Numbered from the stretch's first letter, positions 11,598-20,829 are shown. The stretch is DNA of 64,000 nucleotides from Phymatolithon calcareum (GCA_977006965.1 OZ345352.1:3906001-3970000); one strand, 5' to 3'. Program-made: numbers and translations. The notes: generated from the letters alone by a model not told the origin.

Positions 11598-11912
11598 GTC
11601 TACAAACATGTTCAACATTCAGCGCGCATCGAATTTGAACAGCTACTATGGCTTCCGGATGCTGACATTTCTGTTCTTGGTGCATTGTTTCGGAGCGGGA
11701 GAAGCCAACAAATCTGTTCACATCTGAGTAACAGCCGGTTCCCAATCCTTGGAGACAGTAATTATGCGCAAAGAAAACTAAATAGATTCGTCCGTGAGAA
11801 ATAGGGCATGACGCGTTGCTACCTTCATGCAAGAAGACTAACGTTTAGTGACCCGTTTGCGGAAAAGCGAGTCACAATTGAAGCTCCGGTCTCACTAATC
11901 CCATCGCCAGTG
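11598..11912 (+). pseudogene. RluA/RPUSD-type pseudouridine synthase, C-terminal fragment with in-frame stop
   Basis: The plus-strand frame 11553-11804 contains SGRSQQICSHLSNSRFPILGD. This matches the conserved C-terminal part of RluA-family RNA pseudouridine synthases, which usually reads TGR-HQIR-HL-x-GHPI-GD. After a TAG at 11802-11804 the same frame continues with YLHARRLTF and VTIEAPV, the usual family ending (LHA-RL-F-HP, then EAP). So the homology crosses the stop. The highly conserved Arg-Val of HQIRVHL is Cys-Ser here, and the N-terminal catalytic HRLD region is not present in the adjacent sequence. This is a captured or decayed gene end, not a working enzyme. An AATAAA lies 24 bp downstream. 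The same stop is present in the second unit. Confidence 0.7.
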
Positions 11913-11935
11913 CACCCAAACCCTAAATGTTTTTC

Positions 11936-11941
11936 AATAAA
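11936..11941 (+). promoter_or_regulatory. AATAAA polyadenylation signal
   Basis: AATAAA followed by a T-rich stretch (TTTTCATTTTTTG) just after the end of the pseudouridine-synthase homology. This fits the original 3' end of that gene and suggests a genomic 3' end was captured together with the coding part. Confidence 0.5.
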
Positions 11942-12049
11942 GTTTTCATTTTTTGTCTCTGCTACAACTCACAGAGGTCCATAATCTTATCGTGCACCGT
12001 GGGATCGTGCCCTCGTAATCTACTCAGCACGGCGCGGAGGTTCAGCTAT

Positions 12050-12190
12050 GAAATGCTCAATGGTGCGCCATGACACTCCGGCACGGGGATTTTTTCTTGT
12101 TTGGCCCAGATATTAGGGATACCTTTTCAGAGAGGTTTGCGGATTTTGTCGATGTCAATCGCACATTCCCTCTTGTTCGTCGACTTGCTT
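12050..12190 (-). repeat. Diverged copy of the first-exon start of the two-exon gene
   Basis: Matches 20690-20830 in order: CTCAATGGTGCGC, ATGACACTCCGGCACGGGGAT, TTTTTCTTGTT, GGCCCAGA, TTTTCAGAG and GGTTTGCGGATTTTGTCGATGTC. That is the N-terminal coding region of the minus-strand gene at 19777-20821. Here it is diverged and has no intact frame. It is joined to repeat A3 just as the real gene is joined to its promoter. Confidence 0.75.
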
Positions 12191-14115
12191 CACATTAGGT
12201 CCAATGCATAAAACCATTTATAGAGTCGAAGATCTATTCGGTACTGAGTTGCGAGGCTTCAAATATCTCAACGCGAAGTGTCGTGGCAGGTTTTGCACGG
12301 CGCTCCGCCTGTCTTGTCGCTCGCTCTTCGACACATGCCACGCGGAGTTTGCCTAATGCTCTGTCGCGGGGGTGTGAATGGTTCCATATTCACCACCCTA
12401 TGATTGACGCTGCCGGTGAAGTTGGGTTGCTCGCGCAATGTGGGTTATGGTCACTCTCGTCAAAATAGTTGGGCAAGCAGTAGTTTACTTTTTGTTGATT
12501 TTTGTCTACATCCGCAGTCCCAAATGCTCACCAGCGCGCAATGTAAATACTACTAGAAGCTTCCCTGTAGGCTATCCAGGCCAGTGTGAAATATATTCGG
12601 GTGGTGCTGCGATTGCAGCACATCAATAGTTCTGGAATAAACATAGTCTCACCTGGGACGGTCCGCAAGAGTACTATAAAAATGTAGTGCCAAACAAGTG
12701 GAATCATCATCGCGATGATCGCACTGATGGCACGGTACAAAGACTAAGAATACGCTTTACTTCCTGGTCTAACCTTTGTTACAAAGTTGTTTATATAACA
12801 CAATGTCTAAGGCTTCATGGTAGAGATGCCCATAAATGTGCATCCAAATGTAGCAGTTACGGAATCGGATAACGGTACTTCTTGTCGAGTACTCTTAATA
12901 GTACTGGGAGGAGGCGCGGACATAAAGAAGTAATGATTATTAAGGACCTACACCCTATCTTTCAAGCGCTCCCACTGGCTAAAACAATGCTCATAAACTG
13001 GATGGAAAATCTAATTATGTCGTTCGCACCTACGGGACCGTATCCAGTTTCAAGAAAATGTGTAGACAGAAGTGAAATATTGTTAACTATGAAGTTTCCA
13101 ATGCTCTACTGTAATCAATCATTACAGAAAAATGCTTACCAGTTTTCTTTCAAACAGTTTCAACTTTTCGACTTGGATCAACCTGAATTTTACTATATTT
13201 TTCGTCTGGTCTTCTAGTGAACCATAATAATTATGGTCCACGAAATGGCAGCGCTGTGTCGTCGCCGAGGGCCTACTGGCCTATAATAGTCAAAACTACA
13301 GGTCTGATTGACGTTATGGCAAGTGGAAACCACAATACGCCGCTGCCTCATGCCGCTCTGTCTCACGTGGCTGGAGATGATGCCGCGACGCTGCCCTCGC
13401 AGTACTGTACTGAATCGTACGCTTGCCCGCTGTTCTGCCCAACTTCGCTGGCGATACCGCTTTCGCAGAATTACTTCGTCCGCCTGACCGCCGCGCTGTG
13501 CCCCCCTGGAAATGCGTGCCTTAGCGGCGCATTTTGCCACATGCTACGTCTGACAACGCTTGTGGCTGATATCCAGCGTAATACATTCGAGTCTGCGTGT
13601 TGGCGAGCTGAGAGCAATTAGCGCCATCCCTTCGTCCTAGAAATCTTGACGTTTCCGGAGTTGCAAGGACAGACCGCAACGTTTATGGATGGTAGGTACA
13701 AAACGTTGAAGCAAACCGTCTGCCGATTATCGGCCTTTATTGTGCTTTGCATGCAGCTCTCATTCGACGATCTTGCTGAGTTAACAGTAAAGCATAATAG
13801 TTTCGACTTGCACTTCGCACCATAAATACCTTGTGTAACGTTGAAGAAGTGGAGGAAAGGGAAAAGATTTAGTCAACATAAGTTTTTATTTTGCGAATGT
13901 CTAAGAACGCGAGATCAGTCGAAGAAATCAGCAAAATGAGAAAGGCAGTCAGAAAAAAGTCCTGTTGATTCTAGAATCACGTCGCTGAGGCCACGAAGGC
14001 GCGTGCATTAAAACGAGGGCTTAAATCGCTTCGCAAACCACCGGATAGTGAGCACGGCTATGGCACAATGTTGCGGACCCGGGGGAGCAAACGCCTCCAC
14101 AAGCGAGGAGAGAGA
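12190..14115. repeat. Repeat A, copy A3, 3'-truncated
   Basis: Third long copy, with TTTATA at 12217-12222 and the same ordered landmarks as A1 and A2. It keeps the internal segment present in A2 (12900-13210). Its 3' part is cut at CTCCACAAGCGAGGAGAGAGACGAAAAAG, where the Hint-domain exon begins. A1 and A2 continue here for another 470 bp, so this is the junction of a rearrangement or gene capture. Confidence 0.75.
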
Positions 14116-14123
14116 CGAAAAAG

Positions 14124-14606
14124 CTACCTTCCAGGAAACGAACGCGATATCTCGGCAAAAGTGACACCAAAGAAAGAGTGAGCATGTGCCGCAAATGGGT
14201 TCACTGCTGTGGCGTAAGACGATGCGAGAACGGCTGATAATCCCCTTCCACTGCTCACGAGAATAGTGCCCTTATTTGTATGCGAGTTGTAGAAACCGCA
14301 CATGCGCTCGCGACGAATGCTGCGAATCGCTTCCAGAACCATTGCGACATTCTTCGTCACCCATATGACATCGCCCACTCTAAAAAAACCGGCAGCGAGG
14401 TGACTTTCGGGAACTTTTAGAAAGTGCGTTCTCGAGGTGGAAGCGGTTCTTGGCAATATGGTTATGGACACCATATCGGACACGATTGCGTTACTTGCGT
14501 GCGTGAAGAGAATGACAGTGCTGAACACTGCCTGTGAAACTTCCACATCCTCCACTTGCTGTAGATTACATATTTGCACCTTTCGACCGTTCCGCAGAGT
14601 CACCAA
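14124..14606 (-). pseudogene. Hedgehog-type Hint (autoprocessing) domain fragment
   Basis: A 160-codon minus-strand frame reads like a hedgehog/Hog Hint domain. It opens with VTLRNGRKVQICNL, has FFRVGDVIWV in the middle, and ends GFYNSHTNKGTILV, ASSYATAVNPFAAHAHSFFGV. This parallels the family pattern of Ala-Pro-x-Thr..GT-x-VV-Dxx-LASCYA..LAHxAF. The invariant cysteine before YA is serine here, and the first-residue cysteine of the domain is not visible, so processing activity is doubtful. The frame ends at GGAAG|GTAGCT, a good splice donor, so it may be one exon. The start shown is not an ATG. In animals these domains cleave hedgehog precursors and attach cholesterol or other sterols, and nematodes carry many hedgehog-related versions. 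The residues agree well, but the hit has not been tested by a profile search. Confidence 0.6.
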
Positions 14607-14609
14607 TCC

Positions 14610-15038
14610 ATGAGAGGGGAAGAACCCCTTTTCACGCGTCGGCGGCAGCGGGCGGTCACGGGCCTATTGACAAATGTAGAAGCGAATGAGGGCTGTGCTG
14701 ACGCTTCGAGCAATTCTTCAAGTGAAGGTTCTGGGCTTAGGAGAAGGCCGAGAGATGAAATTCGAAACTTGGAGGGAACATATGCAGACGAATCTTATAT
14801 GCAAGATATGGTGCTCCGAGTTGCGCTCAAGAATAAAGTAATCGAATTACGATCTTTCACGAAGTCGCCCTTCGTGGCTAGTCCCCACTTTTTCAGCATC
14901 ATTTATAGGAAGCACGAATGGGAAGCGTTCATCGATTTGTCCGTGAATCCGTTGCAAAAGAAGAACGAAGACGGTTTCTTTGCAACTATCAGATTGACCG
15001 GATCAGCACCGTCAAACCAGAACACGCAGACATGTTGA
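14610..15038 (+). CDS. Unidentified open frame (142 codons)
   Basis: Opens at an ATG that is nearly back-to-back with the Hint fragment on the other strand. The predicted product has a serine-rich acidic linker (SSNSSSEGSG), then a stretch beginning VALKNKVIELRSFTKSPF and containing WEAFIDLSVNPL, which looks like a folded protein. No family recognised. The frame is identical in the second unit (44036-44464). It could be an exon rather than a full gene, and its 3' end overlaps a minus-strand candidate exon, so at least one of the two is probably spurious. Confidence 0.3.
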   Translation: MRGEEPLFTRRRQRAVTGLLTNVEANEGCADASSNSSSEGSGLRRRPRDEIRNLEGTYADESYMQDMVLRVALKNKVIELRSFTKSPFVASPHFFSIIYRKHEWEAFIDLSVNPLQKKNEDGFFATIRLTGSAPSNQNTQTC

Positions 15039-15330
15039 GACGTGCTACGAATAAGGACGACTTGAAGCGCATTTCATGCAGACGGCGTTCAAATGCAGGG
15101 AATTGTGCCATGAATCGTCGCAGGGCGGGATCCTTGTATGCATGGGATGGTGTGTTAACCAAAAGGAATTTCACAACTCGTTTGGTCAAAACTCGGGAGG
15201 CGATATCAATGTCAAATTGTTGCATGTCAGACTCAGCCTCCTGGAATCGGTACATGTGCATTGAAGCACATGCGCTACTGTCGACATGAACTGGAAGTAG
15301 TGCTCCTTTGCCGTATGGACCAGGCATCAT
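14989..15330 (-). CDS. Unidentified minus-strand frame, possible exon
   Basis: The 113-codon frame includes GKGALLPVHVDSSACASMHM, DMQQFDIDIASRVLTKRVVK and PALRRFMAQFPAFERRLHEM. Its composition looks like real protein. The exon upstream on the same strand (best seen at 44701-45144, where 600 bp missing here is retained) repeats part of the pattern (GGALLPVEIKLDMQQ), suggesting a duplicated domain in one spliced minus-strand gene. I do not recognise the family. In this first unit the upstream exon is cut by the 600-bp deletion. Confidence 0.35.
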   Translation of the reverse strand: MMPGPYGKGALLPVHVDSSACASMHMYRFQEAESDMQQFDIDIASRVLTKRVVKFLLVNTPSHAYKDPALRRFMAQFPAFERRLHEMRFKSSLFVARLNMSACSGLTVLIRSI

Positions 15331-15476
15331 TGAGTTTGATGCTGTTTATCCTGGGACGGATCGCAGAGGTTTTGCAGTGTGAATCAGTGAGAACATACTC
15401 AGCGGAAGAGAATCGGAGCGGCACAAGTTCGATTTCAGTTATCATTGGCACTGCTTCACGAAGCAACTGTTGCATG

Positions 15477-15478
15477 TT
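15477..15478. other. Site of the 600-bp deletion relative to the second unit
   Basis: Here TTGCATGT joins directly to TATTCCGAG. In the second unit the same two sequences are separated by exactly 600 bp (44904-45503). There is no clear microhomology at the join. The deletion removes the 5' part of a minus-strand candidate exon and everything upstream of a plus-strand candidate exon. Confidence 0.9.
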
Positions 15479-15750
15479 ATTCCGAGAAGGATATTCTCCT
15501 CGAGCGCGATTTTATCCTGGCTCAGGTGAAAAACCTTAATCATCCACAGCTCAACGCCGCCCGCTTCGCACGCGAGCTGGTGGACAAACGGCCCGGTTCT
15601 CGCAAGTTGACAGGTGCGGTTAGCAGGAAAAGTGCATCTGCAGCCTCACCAGCAGTTCAGTTCCCCAGATCATCTGGGCATTGCTGTCCCCAGCATGGAC
15701 TGGACGAGAGTGGGCAGGCGCGTATGCTGAAAAGGCTGAGAAAGCTTTAG
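15478..15750 (+). CDS. Possible exon upstream of the bromodomain fragment
   Basis: The open frame reads YSEKDILLERDFILAQVKNL, then NAARFARELVDKRPGSRKL and a Ser/Ala/Pro linker ending SSGHCCPQHGLDESG. The composition and helical pattern look protein-like, and it lies just before the bromodomain frame, overlapping it in another phase. An intron or frameshift would be needed to join them. No family recognised. In the second unit the frame extends further upstream (from 45195). Confidence 0.35.
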   Translation, partial: YSEKDILLERDFILAQVKNLNHPQLNAARFARELVDKRPGSRKLTGAVSRKSASAASPAVQFPRSSGHCCPQHGLDESGQARMLKRLRKL

Positions 15751-16277
15751 ATAAAATTTCGAAACAGAAGAATGCATATCCATATCGAGAACCAGTCGAA
15801 CCCGTTGCGCATGGCTGCCCCAACTATTTCAATCGCATCGCCAATCCCATGGACTTTGGAACAATTAAGGCCAACATTGAACGCGGGAATGATTACAAAA
15901 CTGCAGTTGATCTCGCAATTGATGTCCGACTTGTCGCTGTCAACTGTCGTGAATACAATGAACCCTCACAACTTTGCGAATTGGAGAAGTTTGAAAACAT
16001 CATGTGTGACGTTGAAGAAGTCAAGCGTGCAAGCATGGAAATACGTCTCAACGGCACCGGTGCTAAAAAGTGTCGGGCCAGCGAGTCGGTGGGTGGTTCA
16101 TCCAAAAGCAGTGCCAAAAACGGTTCTAGTGTTTCACGCGAAATTAGTACCAGCAACGACATGGCGGCACCACCACTAGAAGTCGAGGAGAAGTCGTGCG
16201 CAAGAACTACTGCTGAGCAATGCCCTAAGAGGGCACAAGCGGGCAGCAAGTACTGTTCACATGAATGTGGTCCGTAA
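15681..16277 (+). pseudogene. Bromodomain fragment with a CFP1-like C-terminal cysteine motif
   Basis: The 198-codon frame contains a bromodomain-like core at about residues 30-110. YPYREPVEP and YFNRIANPMDFGTIKANIE correspond to the ZA loop and the family NPMD-LSTI signature, and DVRLVAVNCREYNEP corresponds to DVRL-xx-NC-xYN, including the acetyl-lysine-binding Asn. After a Ser-rich linker it ends CPKRAQAGSKYCSHECG, which resembles the conserved C-terminal motif of CXXC finger protein 1 (SKYCSDDCG). Bromodomain proteins read acetylated histones in the nucleus. No start context is clear and the N-terminal helix is short. It is identical in the second unit. It is probably a 3' portion of a host chromatin gene rather than a complete gene. 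Confidence 0.6.
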
Positions 16278-16454
16278 TATGGTGCGGCAAAGAACTTGCT
16301 TGGAAGGCTGCTAAGGTTGTGCATGGTCAGGATGCGAAAAACGGTAGGGCGTCCTGTGCTGTTCAGATGAGAGAAACTGTAATTTCACATTTTCTTCTCT
16401 GTCGGAAAAGTAGAACATGATTTACATTACAGTATCCAGCGGAATTGCTTATTG

Positions 16455-16503
16455 TTTCTCATCGGGACACAATATATACGCCGGATTCCGTCCCGATGAG
16501 AAA
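16455..16503. repeat. Perfect 14-bp inverted repeat (hairpin)
   Basis: TTTCTCATCGGGAC at 16455-16468 is exactly complementary to GTCCCGATGAGAAA at 16490-16503, with a 21-nt loop. This is the strongest simple hairpin I found in the unit. It lies about 180 bp after the bromodomain fragment, outside any supported gene. It is fully conserved in the second unit. Confidence 0.85.
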
Positions 16504-17091
16504 AATTTTGTTCTACAGCTTTTATTCTCTCCAAAAAACTTGGAACACATTTCGTTAGGTTGGAGTAGAAATCGCATCGTACACTGTATACATTTATGGG
16601 CGCACGTCACGTATCATATTCGTTCACAATTATATACACTCTCGTGACTAAGTCTCGAGGATGATGTACATTATGGACTACTGTAGATTGCGGGATTCTG
16701 TTTGCCAAATTCTTCCGTCACTGGTCTGTAAATGATGGACATTTCCTGGTTTGCTTGCAGTGCTAAGCCAAGGCAGCGCTCACAGAACGAATATGTATAA
16801 CGGCCTGACCGCTTCTTCAACATCGGCACTTCTCTCAAGTGCCCGTATCAGAGCTGCTCCTCATGCGCGGACTGTACATGTGCCGACTTCGAGTTCCTGT
16901 CCCGTTAGTGTTACTGTCCTTTCTCGTGTGTCTGGAAACTGCGTGTCAGCAATGCTCCTAATGCAACAGCAGAAGGGTCAGTCGCGGTTTGTATATAGTA
17001 GCCCAGCCGTTAGGACCTGCTAGGACAGTTTTGAATTTAAATTACTATTTTCATCTTGTAACACGAGTGGTGGCCACAGCACATGCGTACA
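16504..17091. other. No gene recognised
   Basis: Unique sequence between the hairpin and the GMC fragment. A 90-codon plus frame (16751-17023) overlaps a cysteine-rich alternative frame. Neither has recognisable motifs, so I assign nothing. Confidence 0.5.
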
Positions 17092-17633
17092 TTAAGCAGT
17101 CGGCAAGAGCCCAAAATAATGTACTATAAGACAACTACTGTACTGTCCGTGAAAGCTGTTTTTGCAAATAAAAATCCAATCCTTAGAGCGCCACTTCGGC
17201 ACGATCTTCCTCCCTTGAATCAAATTTGCAGCTTTTCCGGCAATCATCATTGTAGGTGCTCCAGTCTGACCTTCAGGATTGCTAGGCATTACAGAAGACT
17301 CCACGACTCGGTGGCATTCAATGCCATGCACCTGCAACTCAGGGTTGAGCACAGCCTTTTCATCAACTCACATTCGGCACGTGCCCACCATGGCATTCAC
17401 TGTATGACACGACTCGCGAATATAGTCTTCCAAATCCTCGCGAGTAGACGCTACGCTTGCAGGGTGCTTCTCCACTTCTCGAAACTCAGAAAGACCATCG
17501 TCCATGGCAATCTACGAAAAAGGCTTTCCCTATCACCCTCGTCGGACATTCAATTCGCTTGAATACGCATCGAATCCCGCACGTCGACGGAGCGCAACGG
17601 CACAGAGCCCCGGGACCGTGGACGTGCGAGCAC
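17092..17633 (-). pseudogene. GMC oxidoreductase (choline dehydrogenase-like) C-terminal fragment, two blocks with stops
   Basis: On the minus strand, the block 17511-17092 reads DLEDYIRESCHTVNAMVGTC, then RM, then an in-frame TGA at 17368-17370, then NPELQVHGIECHRVVESSVM and GQTGAPTMMIAGKAANLI. This is the classic C-terminal GMC signature (VGTCRMG..VDP-L-VHGI--LRVVDASVMP..G-TNAPTMMIAEKAAD). The stop replaces the glycine of CRMG. The usual Asp of VVDAS is Glu, while the flanking pattern is kept. A TTTTTCGTAG splice acceptor precedes the block at 17512. A second block, 17633-17553, reads RPRSRGSVPLRSVDV and RIQAN, which is the upstream GMC motif, followed by another TGA at 17550-17552. The gap between blocks is too short for a normal intron. 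This is a decayed captured gene end, unlikely to encode an FAD enzyme. Confidence 0.75.
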
Positions 17634-17850
17634 ATTTTGCAACGTGAACCCAGCGGGACGCTGGGCTCTGTTTCGGAGGTACAAGACGCGCCAGCAAAGT
17701 CGGCGAGTGATTAGTAGCGATTAGGCTCCGACACGAATGGGATAAAGCAGAGCTGAAGATCGCAGGGTTCCAGGGCAGGGTCACTTTTTATGAGACTGCC
17801 TGCCTCACACATTGGGGATGTGACGCGCCCCTTTCCGCGGAAGGGTCCCC

Positions 17851-18318
17851 TCACATCGGATCCGCAAGCACAGCGTCCACACTCGCCAGCCCTACAAGTT
17901 CATCCATCTCCTTTGAGGTTGTGGCGGGCAGCGACGATCGTACTATTCTCGCTCGCGAAATCGGTCGCGGCTCTGAAGCCGGCTGCAAGAGCATGTGCCA
18001 GATCGCAATATTCGCCTCTCCGAGCGCTTCATCTGTGGGAAGTCTACTCGGTGCGCGCGCCCGTTTTCTTCCGGGTACACCCTTTACGCCGTATCGAAGA
18101 CCACGTCCGCTACCGGAAGATCTCGTGATGCTAATCGATGATAATAAATCCGAGCGCAACGAACGACTCCATTTGCGACTGCGTGGCAAGGTTTCAGCTC
18201 GTTCTTCTCCGGACCGCATCGAAGGCGGTGCAGCCGCTGAGGAGGTGGCCATCGGGACTGGGGCAGCAGCACTTCGGGTGGGCGGTCCGCTTTCGCTAAT
18301 ATCGTTGCCGATGGGCAT
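17851..18318 (-). CDS. Unidentified GC-rich open frame (155 codons)
   Basis: A minus-strand frame starts at an ATG: a Ser/Ala/Pro-rich first third, an Arg/Ser-rich middle (RSRKWSRSLRSDLLSSISI) and a C-terminus ending EMDELVGLASVDAVLADPM. It lies in a GC-rich stretch where all frames tend to be open, and a comparable frame exists on the plus strand (17921-18328), so coding status is uncertain. Identical in both units. No homology recognised. Confidence 0.25.
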   Translation of the reverse strand: MPIGNDISESGPPTRSAAAPVPMATSSAAAPPSMRSGEERAETLPRSRKWSRSLRSDLLSSISITRSSGSGRGLRYGVKGVPGRKRARAPSRLPTDEALGEANIAIWHMLLQPASEPRPISRARIVRSSLPATTSKEMDELVGLASVDAVLADPM

Positions 18319-18339
18319 TGTCGGGTGACATCAGCGAAC

Positions 18340-19770
18340 GAGCATGGACTACGAGATATTGCGTTGTGGTAGTGGGCTGTTTGCGGTGGATATGAGGCCG
18401 GTGAATGCCGCTTCGCTGCCGGATGCGAAGGAGAAGCCCTTTTGAACAATTTTATGGACAGACGCGCGGATCGGTCTGTGACGAAATTGTAAGTGGTCAT
18501 CGCGTTCTGTCTTCATCGAAACACGTCTCCGCGTGAGGTACCAGGCAGCAGTTCATACGGTTTGACTATGACCCTGAGTGGATGCAGGCAACGAAATATT
18601 AGGATACTTCGTTGCGTGAAAATGCAACCGATGCAGTACTTCGCCGTGGTGATTGTCCTGCCGGCGCTATCGCAGACTATAGCCTAACTCTTTTGGTGAG
18701 GGACGCTACAGTACTTCCTACTTATTATATGTGTTCAAATGTAGTGCTCGGCCCCCTCATATGGCCATCGAAACAGCCCTTCGTACACACAGTGCTTGTA
18801 GGATATGGTGAAAATGTCAATCTGCGGAATTAAGAACGATCAGATACACAGGATGTAAACTTGGCACAACGCGCTCTCCGAGCCATGTACTGTCCAGTAC
18901 TGTTGAACGGTCCGACAACATTTTAGTCAAACATGATAAGTGGTGTTTCCTTCACGTGAGAGTCGGCCAAGGAGTCATTTGTGTACTTCGCACGTTCCTC
19001 TGTGTTTACTATCCTGTACGCGCATAGAGACGTTATGCCCGTCAAGTCTTACCACGCGTGTTACAATCGCACGTTTTAACCGTACGTGGTTACACCGAAG
19101 CCCTCGAATTGCTCCTCACATCTTTGTCAAGTGCTCCTCTATATTAGAACCTATGTCATCCCTTAAGTCAATGGCATCAAACATAATCGGCCCAAAACGG
19201 GCGTGCTCAACTCGAATCACATGTTGCTGAGCCTCCCGCAGCAGGTGACTTATCTCTTGCATAAGCAGCCTCCAGCGGTGTCAGAGAATGGTATCCAGTA
19301 ATAAGAAGGTAGCTCAATCACTTTCATCTTGGCATGCAATGTGGCCTTCCCCTGTTCCGGCAGTCGTCCAGTTGCACGACACACATTCCGGTAGAGACGA
19401 GGCTACTTCTGCGGCGGTGTCCGAAAGTTCGGTTGCGATGGATACGCCAACCTGAACAACGGCGCGAGCTTTGCGCGGCAGTTTACCTCTCAGTGGCATA
19501 CCGTGTGCAAGGGTTGGGGCGTTAATGATACCGCGAGTCGAAGCATGCTCGCCTGCTCCGCCAAGCACTTGGCGGCAATCTGAATACGGCTGTCTTTACT
19601 CAATGTGTATGCACGCGTAATTTTTTATTTTTGTTTTCCATATTCTTCCCTTGACTGTCCTTGCGTAGTGTACAACACAATTAAAAAAACTACTTAATCT
19701 GTCCTGCATCCCCAGGCACTCGATACAGTTTCGGATATCGAGTCAGGCTATTATTATGGACATCAACAGC
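18340..19770. other. No confident gene; one possible minus-strand exon
   Basis: Mostly unassignable. On the minus strand at about 19260-19120, MQEISHLLREAQQHVIRVEH and FGPIMFDAIDLRDDIGSNIE form a protein-like stretch ending at AGAT|GTGAGG, a plausible splice donor. A further frame at 19568-19314 (minus) is Ala/Thr-rich without motifs. Neither is assigned. They may be exons of a captured gene. Confidence 0.3.
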
Positions 19771-19776
19771 AACACT

Positions 19777-20821
19777 TTAGATCAATATTTCCATTTTGAG
19801 CTTCTTAGACAATGGCACAGCACCTTCCGAGAATTTCTTTTTGACGAGTACCATTCGCGGCTTAATGTGCAGCCCTTTTAAGTAAAACGAACCAACGACA
19901 TGAAACCAGACGCACACGTGCTGCCCATCGATTCCGCTCGCATCATTTTGCTGCTTGTCGCACTCGTCAAGCACGAGAGGAGTTGGGCACGCAAAAAAGC
20001 TTCCCGGTTTCTGTATTTCAGAGGTTATTTCGGGAATTAGAAAGAACGAAGATTGATTCCTCGGTTTGTGAGGAGAAGCAGCGTTGTTGAAAATCATGAA
20101 ATTGTCAACATTCGGACCTGTGGGAGATGTTAGGAAAATAAGAGTGAACAATTTCGATAGGATACAACATGTGCAAAGAGTGAGCTGGCTTACCATGTGT
20201 ACTGACGTGAATATCCGCCACTTTGATCTTGTTCAATCTTGCCAACTCAGACATGTTTTCAGGAGTGTTGAAAAGGCGCCCAAACTTTCCGAATACCTCA
20301 TGCGCATCGAGTAGATCATCAGTTGCAAGGTCAATGACGATACGGTAGCGGTCTAGTTTCGCCCCTGCAGGGCGGTTACAGGAAAATTGATGCGGAAAGA
20401 GTGTAGCATCCGTGACCTCCCCTTCAATTGTAAAAAGTTTGATTCTGTCGGACGCTTTGTCAACTAAATAGACCTGTTGGTCGCTCCTCATATCTCCAAA
20501 AACGAATTTGGCTTCTTTGACATCGAATGAACTGAGGGCCTCCGCTTTTAGATGTTCAATCTTTTGCATGAATATCTTGAGAGGGGGCAGTGTTACCACA
20601 TTAACAGAGGGTGTGGAAACCATTAGGGGGCGCGGTTCTGGAACTGGCTTGAAGGCGGTAAGGTTCTCTTCTTCAGGTGGGAGCTTCTCAATGGTGCGCG
20701 ATGACACTCCGGCACGGGGATGTTTTTTCTTGTTAGGCCCAGACATTAAAGATCCCTTTTCAGAGCGGTTTGCGGATTTTGTCGATGTCGATCGTAAATG
20801 TACTTTCGATGATGATTCCAT
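19777..20821 (-). CDS. Two-exon gene of unknown function (322 aa), apparently intact
   Basis: Exon 1 runs 20821-20194 from an ATG (MESSSKVHLRS) to the donor G|GTAAGCC. A 76-bp intron (20193-20118) ends CTCCCACAG, and exon 2 runs 20117-19777 to TAA. The exon lengths sum to 969 bp, an exact frame. The product starts with a basic Ser/Lys region (KKKHPRAG). A folded-looking core follows (EAKFVFGDMRSDQQVYLVDK, LDRYRIVIDLATDDLLDAHE, CVWFHVVGSFYLKGLHIKPR) and the C-terminus is basic. No signal peptide or membrane segment is seen, so it is likely intracellular. No family recognised. A TATAAA lies 46-51 bp upstream of the ATG. The two units differ by one amino acid (Ile/Thr, position 20027) and one change near 20787. 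This is the only host-like gene in the unit with no visible break. Confidence 0.6.
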
Positions 20822-20829
20822 CTTGTGAG

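Noticed and set aside
13217-13621. Open frames of 97-134 codons within repeat A copies
   Set aside because: They are not conserved between A1, A2 and A3 and have no recognisable motifs, so they are treated as chance frames in repeats.
17921-18328. Plus-strand 135-codon frame
   Set aside because: It overlaps an equally open minus-strand frame in a GC-rich stretch, with no motif favouring it.
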